A stretch of DNA of 64,000 bases from Rhodovulum sp. Its GTDB lineage: Bacteria; Pseudomonadota; Alphaproteobacteria; Rhodobacterales; Rhodobacteraceae. The notes beneath the pieces were generated by a model. That model did no database searches and was not told the origin of the DNA. It saw only the letters and a program-made list of their open reading frames with translations. Below, piece after piece: positions 25,340-33,739 of the stretch (position 1 is its first letter; each line of letters starts with the position of its first letter). The DNA lies in assembly GCA_002706605.1 (NCBI GenBank), contig PALT01000024.1, forward strand, positions 62,001 to 126,000, given 5' to 3'. The position numbers and the translations under genes are program-made.

Positions 25340-27166
25340 TTAGCCGTTTTGGGTGCTGGGGGCCTCGGGTTCGGGGGGGACCATGGCTATCACGCGTGTG
25401 TCCGGCACATCGCGCACGCCCTCACGGTCGCCATGCAGGCGCAGGGTTCCGTTCGGTCCAATCGTCGCCACGATCACGCCCTCGGGGTTCTTGTCCGCCC
25501 AGTGCTCTAGCGTGAACTCTTCACTCAGGCGCGTCACGCGGAAGGTCCAGCCCTTGGTCATCAGGGACGCCAGTTCAAGATAGCTCGACCCCTTGGCAAT
25601 CTCGCGTCCCCCCAGTGTCGCGGGCAGCGCATGGCGCGCGCTTTCCTGTTTGGCAGGGCGCAGTTGATAGACATGCTCGCGCCCGTATTCCGGCGCAAGG
25701 TCGGTCGCCACAAGGGTGTTATAGGCGTCGTTGTCCGTGGCCGCGATCAGCTTGCCGAAATTCATCGCCTCGACGTTGTGTTCCGCCGCCTCGGACAGGA
25801 CATCGCCGAAATAGGTCGGCAGGCCCAGTTCGCGCGCCGTGCGCAGGCGCGACCGGTTCGCGTCGGTGATCAGGACCGGCACCTCGGCCTTTTTCAGGGC
25901 CTCGCCGAAGGCCGCCGCCCAGCGCGAGCCACCGACGATCAGAACACCGGGCGTTTCGCCGCCCGCAAGGCCCAGCGCACGCGCAAACGGCGTCAGGCTA
26001 AAGCCATGCAAAACCACCGTCGCCGCCACAAGGACAAAGGCCAAAGGTCCGATCAGTTGCGCCTGTTCCAGACCGAGATCGACCAGACGTTCGCCAAAGA
26101 GACCCGCCACCGCGACCAAGACCACGCCGCGCGGACCGGTGAACGCCACCAGAACCCGTTCGGCCATGGGCACGCCACTGAACGCCAGCGAGATAAACAC
26201 CGTCAGGGGCCGCGCGACCAAGATCACCACCGCGACCAGTGCCGCCGCCCGCCAGTCCAAGAGCGCCAGCCGGTCGAAATCCAGACCCGCCGACAACAGG
26301 ATAAACACCCCCGACACCAACAGGATCGTCGCGTGTTCCTTGAACCGGCGCATCTCGGCGTAACTCGGCAAATCGGCATTGGCGATATAGACGCCCATAA
26401 TCGTGACGGTCAAAAGGCCGCTTTCGTGCAGCACCCCATCGGCCAGCGCAAAGACACCCAGCAGAACGGTGAACAGGACTGGCACCTTCATGTATTCGGG
26501 CACGGCGGCCTCACGGAACGCCTTGGCCACGCCCCAACCGGCCAAGAGGCCCAGAACGGTCGCCACAACCAGACCAAGGATCAGTTCCTGAACCGCCTCG
26601 CCCGCGGATGTGGTCGATTGCAGGACGCTGACCACCTCAAACGCCAGAACGGCGGCAAGGGCACCGACGGGGTCGTTGACGATCGCCTCCCACTGAAGCA
26701 ATTGCGCGGGACGACGTTTTAGACGCGCCTGTCGCAACAGGGGCGCAATTACGGTCGGCCCTGTCACGATCATGATCCCGCCGAACACAGACGCACTGCC
26801 CCAATCCAGACCGGCCACATAATGCAGGGCCAGCGTGGACATCAGCCACCCAAGGGGCGCGCCGACAAACACCAACCGCCGCACACCGACGGCGGCGTCA
26901 CGCAAACTGTCACGGTTCAGGGTCAGGCCGCCCTCAAACAGGATAATCGCCACGGCAATCGCGATCATGGGCTGCATCAAGGGTCCCACATCGCGGGCGG
27001 GATCAAACACACCAGCGACGGGGCCGATTATGATCCCCGCCAACAGCATCAGAACAATCGCCGGAAGGCGCAGCCGCCACGCCAGCCATTGCGACCCCAC
27101 GCCCAGCGCGCCCACAAGGGCAAACGCCATTACCGGCGCAATCGCCCCCTCAGTCCCTGTCGCCAT
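25340..27166 (-). CDS. Monovalent cation:proton antiporter with C-terminal TrkA-N domain
   Basis: Protein of 608 residues. Residues ~8-395 form about twelve transmembrane helices of the CPA antiporter fold, with ARDVGPLMQPMIAIAVAIILFEGGLTL, a conserved GPTVIAPLLR stretch and a NDPVGAL motif containing the ion-site Asp. After the last helix a Rossmann-like TrkA-N/RCK domain begins at VLIVGGSRWAAAFGEAL (~residue 410), followed by a TrkA-C-like segment. It exchanges Na+ or K+ for protons at the inner membrane; the RCK part implies gating by nucleotide. Which cation cannot be told from sequence. Confidence 0.85.
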   Translation of the reverse strand: MATGTEGAIAPVMAFALVGALGVGSQWLAWRLRLPAIVLMLLAGIIIGPVAGVFDPARDVGPLMQPMIAIAVAIILFEGGLTLNRDSLRDAAVGVRRLVFVGAPLGWLMSTLALHYVAGLDWGSASVFGGIMIVTGPTVIAPLLRQARLKRRPAQLLQWEAIVNDPVGALAAVLAFEVVSVLQSTTSAGEAVQELILGLVVATVLGLLAGWGVAKAFREAAVPEYMKVPVLFTVLLGVFALADGVLHESGLLTVTIMGVYIANADLPSYAEMRRFKEHATILLVSGVFILLSAGLDFDRLALLDWRAAALVAVVILVARPLTVFISLAFSGVPMAERVLVAFTGPRGVVLVAVAGLFGERLVDLGLEQAQLIGPLAFVLVAATVVLHGFSLTPFARALGLAGGETPGVLIVGGSRWAAAFGEALKKAEVPVLITDANRSRLRTARELGLPTYFGDVLSEAAEHNVEAMNFGKLIAATDNDAYNTLVATDLAPEYGREHVYQLRPAKQESARHALPATLGGREIAKGSSYLELASLMTKGWTFRVTRLSEEFTLEHWADKNPEGVIVATIGPNGTLRLHGDREGVRDVPDTRVIAMVPPEPEAPSTQNG

Positions 27167-27224
27167 CTATGTATCCCCTGATCCGCGCAATATGTTTTTG
27201 GTCAATCAGAGTGAACATAGCACG

Positions 27225-28382
27225 TCACAGACCTTTGGCGAGGTCTCCGCCTATAAGCCTTTGGTATTCCTGCATGGCGAACCGGTCCGTCATCCCCGAG
27301 ATATAATCGGACACGATACGCGCCAGCGTGATCTCATCCGCCGCCTCGGCCACGTCCTTGCGCCATTGACGCGGCAACAGTTCGGGGTTCTCCATGAACA
27401 GCGGGAACAGCTCATGCACCATGGCCGTCACCTTTTTGCGCATGGCAACGACGCTGGGTGCGCGGTACATGCGGGTGAACAGGAACTGGCGAATAACCTT
27501 CAGCTTTTCCCAGAGTTCCGGCGTGAACTGTACCATGGGCCGCCCCGCCATACGGATATCGCCCGAGGTTTTCGGGTCCAGTTCCGCCAGACGGGTCTTG
27601 GCCACGTCTATCACATCATCGACCAGCACGCCAAAGAACCGGCGCAGGGCCTCATGGCGGCGACGGTAATAGTTCAGACCCGGATATTTCCGGTCCACGG
27701 CGGCGAAACATTCGTCCAGCACCGGCAGTTCGGCCAGCTCATCCGTCGAGAACAGTTCCGCCCGCAGACCGTCGTGCAGATCGTGGTTGGAGTACGCGAT
27801 ATCATCGGCCAGCGCGGCAACCTGTGCCTCGCAACTGGCATAGGTGTGCAGTTCCAGATCGTGGATGTCGTTATATTCGGCCAACGCATAGGGCAGATCA
27901 CCCGTGACGGGGCCGTTGTGTTTCGCGATCCCCTCAAGCGTCTCCCACGTCAGGTTCAGACCGTCGAATTCCGCGTAATGGCGTTCCAGTCGGGTGACGA
28001 TACGGATCGCTTGGGCGTTGTGGTCAAACCCGCCATAGGGCGCCATCAGTTCGGCCAGCGCGTCCTCACCCGTGTGACCGAACGGCGTATGCCCAAGGTC
28101 ATGGGCCAGCGCCACCGCCTCGGTCAGTTCGATATTCAGGCCCAGCACATTGGAAATCGTGCGCGCGACCTGCCCGACCTCAATCGAATGGGTCAGACGG
28201 GTACGGAAATAATCGCCCTCATGTTCGATGAACACTTGGGTCTTGTGTTTCAACCGCCGAAAGCTGGAGGCGTGGATGATGCGGTCGCGATCCCGTTGAA
28301 AGCAGGAACGGAACACGCTCTCTTCTTCTGGGTACAAACGCCCCCGTGTATTTTCGGGGTGACAGGCAAAAGGCGCAAGCAT
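27225..28382 (-). CDS. dgt: Deoxyguanosinetriphosphate triphosphohydrolase-like protein
   Basis: HD-domain dNTP triphosphohydrolase of 385 residues, releasing tripolyphosphate from dNTPs. The HD metal ligands are visible: RLTHSIEVGQVART (His), ALAHDLGHTPFGHTGE (HD) and the later Asp in ADDIAYSNHDLHDGLR. The N-terminal YPEEESVFRSCFQRDRDRIIHASSFRRL is the family signature for the shorter bacterial class. GGAGAGAG precedes ATG 28382. Divergently oriented from erpA across a 75-bp promoter region. Confidence 0.9.
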   Translation of the reverse strand: MLAPFACHPENTRGRLYPEEESVFRSCFQRDRDRIIHASSFRRLKHKTQVFIEHEGDYFRTRLTHSIEVGQVARTISNVLGLNIELTEAVALAHDLGHTPFGHTGEDALAELMAPYGGFDHNAQAIRIVTRLERHYAEFDGLNLTWETLEGIAKHNGPVTGDLPYALAEYNDIHDLELHTYASCEAQVAALADDIAYSNHDLHDGLRAELFSTDELAELPVLDECFAAVDRKYPGLNYYRRRHEALRRFFGVLVDDVIDVAKTRLAELDPKTSGDIRMAGRPMVQFTPELWEKLKVIRQFLFTRMYRAPSVVAMRKKVTAMVHELFPLFMENPELLPRQWRKDVAEAADEITLARIVSDYISGMTDRFAMQEYQRLIGGDLAKGL

Positions 28383-28457
28383 GCTCTCTCCGGCTTGTGG
28401 GGTCCTTGAGGAGTACTTATATTGGTTTTGATACAGTTACGAGACGGATTTGGACCA

Positions 28458-28787
28458 ATGGACCTGACCCTGCCCCCCAAAGTGACCGACCGCGCCTTTG
28501 ATCGCCTGTCCGAAATCGGTGCCGCCGATCAGGGCAAGGCCCTGCGCATCGCGGTTGAGGGCGGCGGATGCTCGGGGTTTCAGTACAATATCGTTCTGGA
28601 TGATGTGACGCCCGATGACCTTGTGCTTGAGGGCAGCGGCGAAAAGGTCGTGGTCGATAGCGTCTCTTTGCCGTTCTTGACCAATGCCGTCATCGACTTT
28701 ACCGAAGAGCTGATCGGCGCGCGTTTTGTGATCGAGAACCCCAATGCCACCGCTTCGTGCGGCTGCGGGACCAGTTTCTCGATCTGA
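28458..28787 (+). CDS. erpA: Iron-sulfur cluster insertion protein, A-type carrier
   Basis: HesB/IscA/ErpA-family carrier of 109 residues that delivers Fe-S clusters to apo-proteins. The three conserved cysteines are present: one in GGCSGFQYN and two in the C-terminal CGCGTSFSI. ATG 28458 gives the normal family length; the frame is open 36 nt upstream. Not in a suf/isc operon here. ErpA versus IscA cannot be separated firmly without an alignment. Confidence 0.88.
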   Translation: MDLTLPPKVTDRAFDRLSEIGAADQGKALRIAVEGGGCSGFQYNIVLDDVTPDDLVLEGSGEKVVVDSVSLPFLTNAVIDFTEELIGARFVIENPNATASCGCGTSFSI

Positions 28788-28831
28788 TCCCCCACGCGCC
28801 TCTGGACCTCTGAACCCAAGGACGATGGCCT

Positions 28832-30016
28832 ATGGCGGCGCGCCCCTATGATTGTGTAATCTTCGGGGCCGGTGCGGCCGGTCTGATGTGCGCGATCCAT
28901 GCGGGCGCGACGGGCAAACGCGTTCTGGTTCTGGACCACGCCCGCGCCGCAGGTGAGAAAATCCGCATCTCGGGCGGGGGGCGGTGCAATTTCACCAACC
29001 TCGACGTGACGGCGGCGAATTTCATCTCGCAAAACCCGCATTTCGCCAAATCCGCGCTGGCCCGTTATACCCAATGGGATTTCATCGACCTCTTGGCCCA
29101 ACACAATGTGACGTGGCACGAAAAGACATTGGGTCAGCTGTTCTGCGACACCTCGGCCAAGGATATCGTGCGTGTCCTGCTGGATGAGGTCGCCCGCGCA
29201 AGCGGTGAGATCCGCGTGAACACGGGCATCGCTGGCGTCACCAAGGCCGACAGCGGGTTTATCGTCACCCTAGAGGACGGGCGCGCCATTCCAGCCGCCC
29301 ATCTGGTGATCGCGACGGGCGGCAAATCCATCCCGAAAATGGGCGCGACCGGTTTCGGCTATCAGATCGCGGAACAGTTCGGGCATGGCATCATTGATCC
29401 GCGCCCCGCATTGGTGCCGCTGACCTTTGGCGATACCTTTGCGCCGCTGGCCGGCACCGCCCTGCCCGCGCGGGTGACCTGTAACGGCACCACGTTTGAT
29501 GAATCGATCCTGTTCACGCATCGCGGTCTGTCTGGCCCCGCGATCCTACAAATCAGCAGCTATTGGCGCGAGGGCGACGCGATTTCCGTGAACCTGATCC
29601 CCGATGGCACCGGTTACGACCGTCTACGCGCGCGCCGCGCCAGTGATGGGCGCAAGGCCATAGGTACGGTTTTGGGCGATCTGTTGCCCGGACGTCTGGC
29701 CGCCTATTGGACCGAACAAAACGGGCTGAGCGGCAATCTGGCCGATTGGTCGGACAAACGCCTGACCGAGCTGACGGATAAGATCGCCGCATGGTCCCTG
29801 ACCCCGTCGGGCAGTGAGGGATACCGCACCGCCGAGGTCACATTGGGCGGGGTTGATACCGCCACCCTGTCGTCCAAGGACATGTCCAGCACCCTGATCC
29901 CCAACCTCTATTTCATTGGTGAGGTCGTGGATGTCACCGGCTGGCTGGGCGGGTATAATTTCCAATGGGCGTGGTCCTCGGGCGCGGCGGCGGGACGCGC
30001 TATCGCGGCGGCCTAG
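28832..30016 (+). CDS. HI0933/YhiN-family flavoprotein oxidoreductase
   Basis: FAD-dependent protein of 394 residues. The N-terminal dinucleotide fold motif is FGAGAAGLMCAIHAG, followed by the family hallmark GEKIRISGGGRCNFTN, then VIATGGKSIPKMGATGFGY and a C-terminal FIGEVVDVTGWLGGYNFQWAWSSG that closes the FAD site. Proteins of this family have been linked to diverse reductions (BaiN in bile-acid metabolism is a relative), but most bacterial members have no defined substrate. Starts 44 nt after erpA on the same strand. Confidence 0.85.
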   Translation: MAARPYDCVIFGAGAAGLMCAIHAGATGKRVLVLDHARAAGEKIRISGGGRCNFTNLDVTAANFISQNPHFAKSALARYTQWDFIDLLAQHNVTWHEKTLGQLFCDTSAKDIVRVLLDEVARASGEIRVNTGIAGVTKADSGFIVTLEDGRAIPAAHLVIATGGKSIPKMGATGFGYQIAEQFGHGIIDPRPALVPLTFGDTFAPLAGTALPARVTCNGTTFDESILFTHRGLSGPAILQISSYWREGDAISVNLIPDGTGYDRLRARRASDGRKAIGTVLGDLLPGRLAAYWTEQNGLSGNLADWSDKRLTELTDKIAAWSLTPSGSEGYRTAEVTLGGVDTATLSSKDMSSTLIPNLYFIGEVVDVTGWLGGYNFQWAWSSGAAAGRAIAAA

Positions 30017-30086
30017 GGTTTTCCCCACTGGACGTACCTTGCGCGCGACCTAAACTGACCCGCGAGGTGGTCGGTGAAGGTATCCC

Positions 30087-30803
30087 ATGCGTGTTTTGAT
30101 TATCGGCAGCGGCCCGAACGCCCTGGAAGCCCGCGATTGGGACGGGTTCGATGCGGTCGTCGCGATCAACAACGCGTGGCGCATCCGCCCCGATTGGACG
30201 CATCACATCCACCCCGAGGATTTCCCGACCGACCGCCATCCGCCCCATGTGGACGCGAGCCAGACCATCGTCACCTACCGCGATTACGTGCCCATTCAGA
30301 ACGGGTTCGGCGGGTTCGTCTATGCGGGCGGGACAATGGCCTTTACCGCCGGATACTGGGCGCTCGGGCATTTCAATCCGCGTTTGATCGCCTTTATCGG
30401 CTGTGACATGACCTATGCCGCGACGGGGGCCACGCATTTTTACGGCACCGGTACGGCGGACCCGTTGCGCGATGATGTCACGCTGCGCGATCTAACCGCC
30501 AAATCCGCGCGCCTGATGGTGACGGGGGCCCAGCGGGGATGCGCCATGGTGAACCTGTCCCGCGCGGATCAAAGCCGCCTGATCCTGCCCCGCGCCGCGC
30601 CCCATGACACGCCCCCGCCCCGCCCGTTCGATGCAGGTGCGGTGGAACAGGCGCGCGATCTGGAACGCGCCCTGAACTACACCACGCCCGACGGGCGCTA
30701 TTGGCAGGACACGGGCCATATCGACGTGGACGCGCTGGACCAGCTAGACGCGCTCTGGATGCGGGCGGCAAGTGCTGGACTTTCCCCCGACGGACAGGGA
30801 TAG
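30087..30803 (+). CDS. Rossmann-like protein of unknown function
   Basis: Protein of 238 residues beginning MRVLIIGSGPNALEARDWD, a glycine-rich strand-loop at the very N-terminus, then VVAINNAWRIRPDW and a central FVYAGGTMAFTAGYWALGHFNPRLIAFIGCDMTY. This layout resembles the MptE-like/motility accessory factor fold and the first half of GT42-type sialyltransferases, where a short GxGP loop precedes a nucleotide-binding strand. I cannot assign a reaction. It sits 70 nt after the flavoprotein and 29 nt before xthA on the same strand without functional link. Confidence 0.6.
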   Translation: MRVLIIGSGPNALEARDWDGFDAVVAINNAWRIRPDWTHHIHPEDFPTDRHPPHVDASQTIVTYRDYVPIQNGFGGFVYAGGTMAFTAGYWALGHFNPRLIAFIGCDMTYAATGATHFYGTGTADPLRDDVTLRDLTAKSARLMVTGAQRGCAMVNLSRADQSRLILPRAAPHDTPPPRPFDAGAVEQARDLERALNYTTPDGRYWQDTGHIDVDALDQLDALWMRAASAGLSPDGQG

Positions 30804-30832
30804 TCGCGCCAAATGCGCCGACGGGGGATCAC

Positions 30833-31612
30833 ATGAAAATCGCGACGTTCAACATCAACGGGATCAAGGCCCGCCTGCCCGCCCTTTTGGACTGGCTGGA
30901 TGAGGCGCAGCCCGATGTCGCCCTGTTGCAAGAGATCAAATCGGTGGACGAGGGATTCCCGCACGAACCTTTTGAGGAGCGCGGCTATAACGTCGAAACC
31001 CATGGGCAAAAGAGCTTTAACGGCGTGGCGATCCTGTCGAAACTGCCGCTTGAGGACGTCACGCGCGGATTGCCGGGTGATGACGCGGATGAACAGGCGC
31101 GCTGGATCGAGGCGACGGTGGTCGGCAAAACCGCGATCCGCCTGTGCGGTCTGTACCTGCCCAACGGCAACCCCTGTCCGGGTCCGAAATACGATTACAA
31201 ACTCGCGTGGATGAAACGTCTTGAGGCGCGCGCGCGCGATCTGTTGGCGGCCGAGGAACCGGCGCTGATGGCGGGGGATTACAACATCATCCCGCAGGAC
31301 GAGGACGCCAAACGCCCCGAGGTCTGGCAAGAGGACGCCCTTGCCCGCCCCGAGAGCCGCGCCGCATTCCGCCGGATCGTGAACCTCGGGTTTACCGAGG
31401 CGTTTCGCGCCCGCACCCGTGGGCCCGGCCACTATAGTTTCTGGGACTATCAGGCGGGCGCGTGGAACCGTGACGATGGCATCCGCATCGACCATTTCCT
31501 GCTGACCCCGCAATGCGCCGATCTGTTGATGGACTGCAAGATCGACAAGGACATCCGCGCCCGCGAAAAGCCGTCCGATCACGTGCCGGTCTGGGTCGAA
31601 CTGGACGCCTAA
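30833..31612 (+). CDS. xthA: Exodeoxyribonuclease III
   Basis: AP endonuclease/3'-5' exonuclease of 259 residues (endonuclease-exonuclease-phosphatase fold) acting in base excision repair. Signatures: FNINGIKARL, LLQEIKSVDEGFP (metal-binding Glu), GLYLPNGNP, LMAGDYNIIPQDEDA (Asp/Asn pair) and the C-terminal SDHVPVWVEL (catalytic His). ATG 30833 after a GGGGGAT site matches the family start; upstream codons are not supported. Its end overlaps the convergent amidohydrolase by 4 nt. Confidence 0.93.
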   Translation: MKIATFNINGIKARLPALLDWLDEAQPDVALLQEIKSVDEGFPHEPFEERGYNVETHGQKSFNGVAILSKLPLEDVTRGLPGDDADEQARWIEATVVGKTAIRLCGLYLPNGNPCPGPKYDYKLAWMKRLEARARDLLAAEEPALMAGDYNIIPQDEDAKRPEVWQEDALARPESRAAFRRIVNLGFTEAFRARTRGPGHYSFWDYQAGAWNRDDGIRIDHFLLTPQCADLLMDCKIDKDIRAREKPSDHVPVWVELDA

Positions 31613-32775
31613 TCCGCCAAGGGCTGGGCCGTCTCCACAAGGCGCGCGAAATAGGACGCGCCGACAGGGGCGACCGCATCGTTAAAATCATAGCCCGGAT
31701 TGTGCAGCGACGCGCCGGGACCAATCCCCAGATACATGAACGCCCCGGGTTTACGCTCCAACATGAAGGAAAAATCCTCGGCCCCCATGCCGCGCTCGAC
31801 ATCGGGGTCCACATTGTCCGCCCCGACCAGATCGGCGGCCACCTCGGCCGCAAACGCGGCCTTGTCCGCGTCGTTGATCGTGGCGGGATAGCCTTCGAGC
31901 ACATCCAGACGCGCGGCCAGACCATGGGCCGACGCCGTGCCCTCAACCACCTCATCCAGACGGCGCAACAGGGTCTCGCGCAGCTCGGGGTCGAACGTGC
32001 GCAGCGTGCCGTTGACAAAGGCCGTGTCGGGGATGACGTTGCTGGCCGTGCCTGCGTGGATTTGCGTGACCGAAAGGACCGCCTGTTGCATCGGGCCGGT
32101 GTTGCGGCTGACCAGCGATTGCAGGATCTGCACCATCGCCACGGCGGCAATCAGGGGATCGCGTGTATCCTCGGGATGGGCCGCATGACCGCCCTGCCCC
32201 GTGATATGGATTTCGAAATCGTCCACAGCGGCCAAAATCGGACCGGGCGTGGTTTGCATATGCCCCGCCTCCAGCCCCGGCAGGTTGTGGATCGCATAGA
32301 CCTGCGTCACCGGAAAGCGGTCGAACAACCCGTCGTCGATCATCGCCTTGCCGCCGCCGCCATCCTCTTCGGCGGGTTGAAAGATCAACGCGACACTGCC
32401 CGAAAACCGGCGCGTTTCGGCCAGATATTTCGCCGCGCCCAGCAGCATCGTCATATGCCCGTCATGCCCGCAGGCATGCATCTTGCCCGCGACGGTGGAC
32501 GCATAGGCCTTGCCCGTGGTTTCCTGCATCGCCAGCGCATCCATGTCCGAGCGCAGCCCGATCATCGGCCCCGGTTCGCGCCCGTGGATCACCGCGACGA
32601 CACCGGTTTTGCCGATCCCCTCATGCACCTCATCCACGCCGAATTCGCGCAAACGCTCGGCCACATAGGCGGCGGTCTCATGGCACTCAAACCCGATCTC
32701 GGGATGCATATGCAGGTGGCGCCGCCATGCCGTCATTTCATCTGCAAACCCAGCGATACGGTTTAGAACGGGCAT
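31609..32775 (-). CDS. M20D-family amidohydrolase (hippurate/N-acyl amino acid hydrolase type)
   Basis: Zinc-dependent amidohydrolase of 388 residues. The family motifs are LHMHPEIGFECHETA, MHACGHDGHMTMLLGAA (metal-site Cys/His), FQPAEEDGGGGKAMIDDG (catalytic Glu pair) and HITGQGGHAAHPEDTRDP at the start of the dimerisation domain. Members cleave N-acyl or amide bonds of amino acids (hippurate hydrolase, IAA-amino-acid hydrolase); the substrate here is open. Divergent from mazG with 64 nt between the start codons, and convergent with xthA. Confidence 0.88.
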   Translation of the reverse strand: MPVLNRIAGFADEMTAWRRHLHMHPEIGFECHETAAYVAERLREFGVDEVHEGIGKTGVVAVIHGREPGPMIGLRSDMDALAMQETTGKAYASTVAGKMHACGHDGHMTMLLGAAKYLAETRRFSGSVALIFQPAEEDGGGGKAMIDDGLFDRFPVTQVYAIHNLPGLEAGHMQTTPGPILAAVDDFEIHITGQGGHAAHPEDTRDPLIAAVAMVQILQSLVSRNTGPMQQAVLSVTQIHAGTASNVIPDTAFVNGTLRTFDPELRETLLRRLDEVVEGTASAHGLAARLDVLEGYPATINDADKAAFAAEVAADLVGADNVDPDVERGMGAEDFSFMLERKPGAFMYLGIGPGASLHNPGYDFNDAVAPVGASYFARLVETAQPLAD

Positions 32776-32839
32776 GGGTGGACTCCTTGGGCCGAACGGT
32801 TCAGGGTCTCATCGAAACGCGAAATCGGGGGCGGGTGCA

Positions 32840-33661
32840 ATGGCAGAAAACGATATTATTCACGATCCAAATGGCGGGATTGCGCGGTTGCTTGAAATCA
32901 TGCGCCGCCTGCGCGATCCGCAGACCGGTTGCCCGTGGGATATCGAACAAACCTTTGCCACCATCGCCCCCTATACGATCGAAGAGGCCTATGAGGTCGC
33001 CGATGCGATTGAGCGTCAGGCATGGGACGAATTGCGCGGTGAATTGGGCGATCTTCTGTTCCAATCGGTGTTTCACGCGCAGATGGCGTCCGAGGCGGGG
33101 ATGTTCGATTTCGACGACGTGGCCAACACGATGTCGGACAAGATGGTCGCCCGTCACCCGCATGTCTTCGGGAACGAGAGCCGCGAGAAATCCGCCGAAC
33201 AACAGACCCGCGATTGGGAAACCATCAAGGCGGCCGAGCGCGCGGGCAAGAACCAGTCCGGTGCGCTGGACGGGGTTGCGGTGCACCTGCCCGCCCTGAC
33301 CCGCGCGGTCAAACTGCAAAAACGCGCGGCGCGGGTCGGGTTCGACTGGCCCGACACCTCCCATGTTCTGGACAAGGTTCAGGAAGAGATCGGTGAACTG
33401 GTCGAGGCGCGTGAGTCCGGCGATCCGGCGGCGATCAAGGATGAATTCGGCGACCTGTTGTTCGTCATGGCCAATCTGGCGCGCCATTGGGACATCGACC
33501 CCGAAGAGGCCCTGCGCGGCGCGAACGCCAAATTCACCCGCCGCTTTGAGGGGATCGAGGCGCGCCTCGCCGCCGATGGCCGCACCCCCAAGGACAGCGA
33601 TCTGGCGGAAATGGATGCGTTGTGGGACGCGGTCAAGGTTGAGGAACGCACGAAAAAGTAA
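32840..33661 (+). CDS. mazG: Nucleoside triphosphate pyrophosphohydrolase
   Basis: All-alpha NTP pyrophosphatase of 273 residues with two tandem MazG domains: residues ~10-130, containing CPWDIEQTFATIAPYTIEEAYEV and ELRGELGDLLFQSVFHA, and ~165-260, containing VQEEIGELVEAR and DEFGDLLFVMANLARH. The EExxE and ExxD metal-binding patterns are intact in both. It hydrolyses non-canonical NTPs to NMP and PPi. ATG 32840 is chosen for family agreement. Its stop codon overlaps the first of two iron-box-like palindromes serving the next gene. Confidence 0.92.
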   Translation: MAENDIIHDPNGGIARLLEIMRRLRDPQTGCPWDIEQTFATIAPYTIEEAYEVADAIERQAWDELRGELGDLLFQSVFHAQMASEAGMFDFDDVANTMSDKMVARHPHVFGNESREKSAEQQTRDWETIKAAERAGKNQSGALDGVAVHLPALTRAVKLQKRAARVGFDWPDTSHVLDKVQEEIGELVEARESGDPAAIKDEFGDLLFVMANLARHWDIDPEEALRGANAKFTRRFEGIEARLAADGRTPKDSDLAEMDALWDAVKVEERTKK

Positions 33662-33706
33662 CCTGAGTAAAAAATTCAGGTATTGACCTGACCAAAATAG
33701 TCGGGT
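33661..33706. promoter_or_regulatory. Tandem iron-box-like palindromes
   Basis: Two copies of ACCTGA-N9-TC(A/G)GGT lie head to tail, 25 bp apart: 33661-33681 (perfect 6-bp arms) and 33686-33706 (one mismatch, ACCTGAC/GTCGGGT). Both contain TGA-N9-TCA or its near match, the spacing of the RirA iron-responsive operator and similar to the iron box of Rhodobacterales. Location directly before an iron-type binding protein supports iron control; which regulator binds is inference. Confidence 0.65.
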
Positions 33707-33711
33707 TTAAA
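33683..33711 (+). promoter_or_regulatory. Promoter of the iron-binding protein gene
   Basis: TTGACC (33683-33688), a 17-bp spacer and TTTAAA (33706-33711) form a sigma-70-type promoter 29 bp upstream of ATG 33740. The second iron-box palindrome occupies the spacer, so a bound repressor would block RNA polymerase. Confidence 0.6.
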
Positions 33712-33739
33712 ACGCGCAACAACGGAACAGGAGAATCCA

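Noticed and set aside
22373-25510. Very long open frame (over 1000 codons) on the plus strand
   Set aside because: It lies antisense to the nagZ, SPOR and argS genes, whose motifs are unmistakable, and its translation is low-complexity His/Arg/Gln-rich with no family features; a GC-rich third-position artefact.
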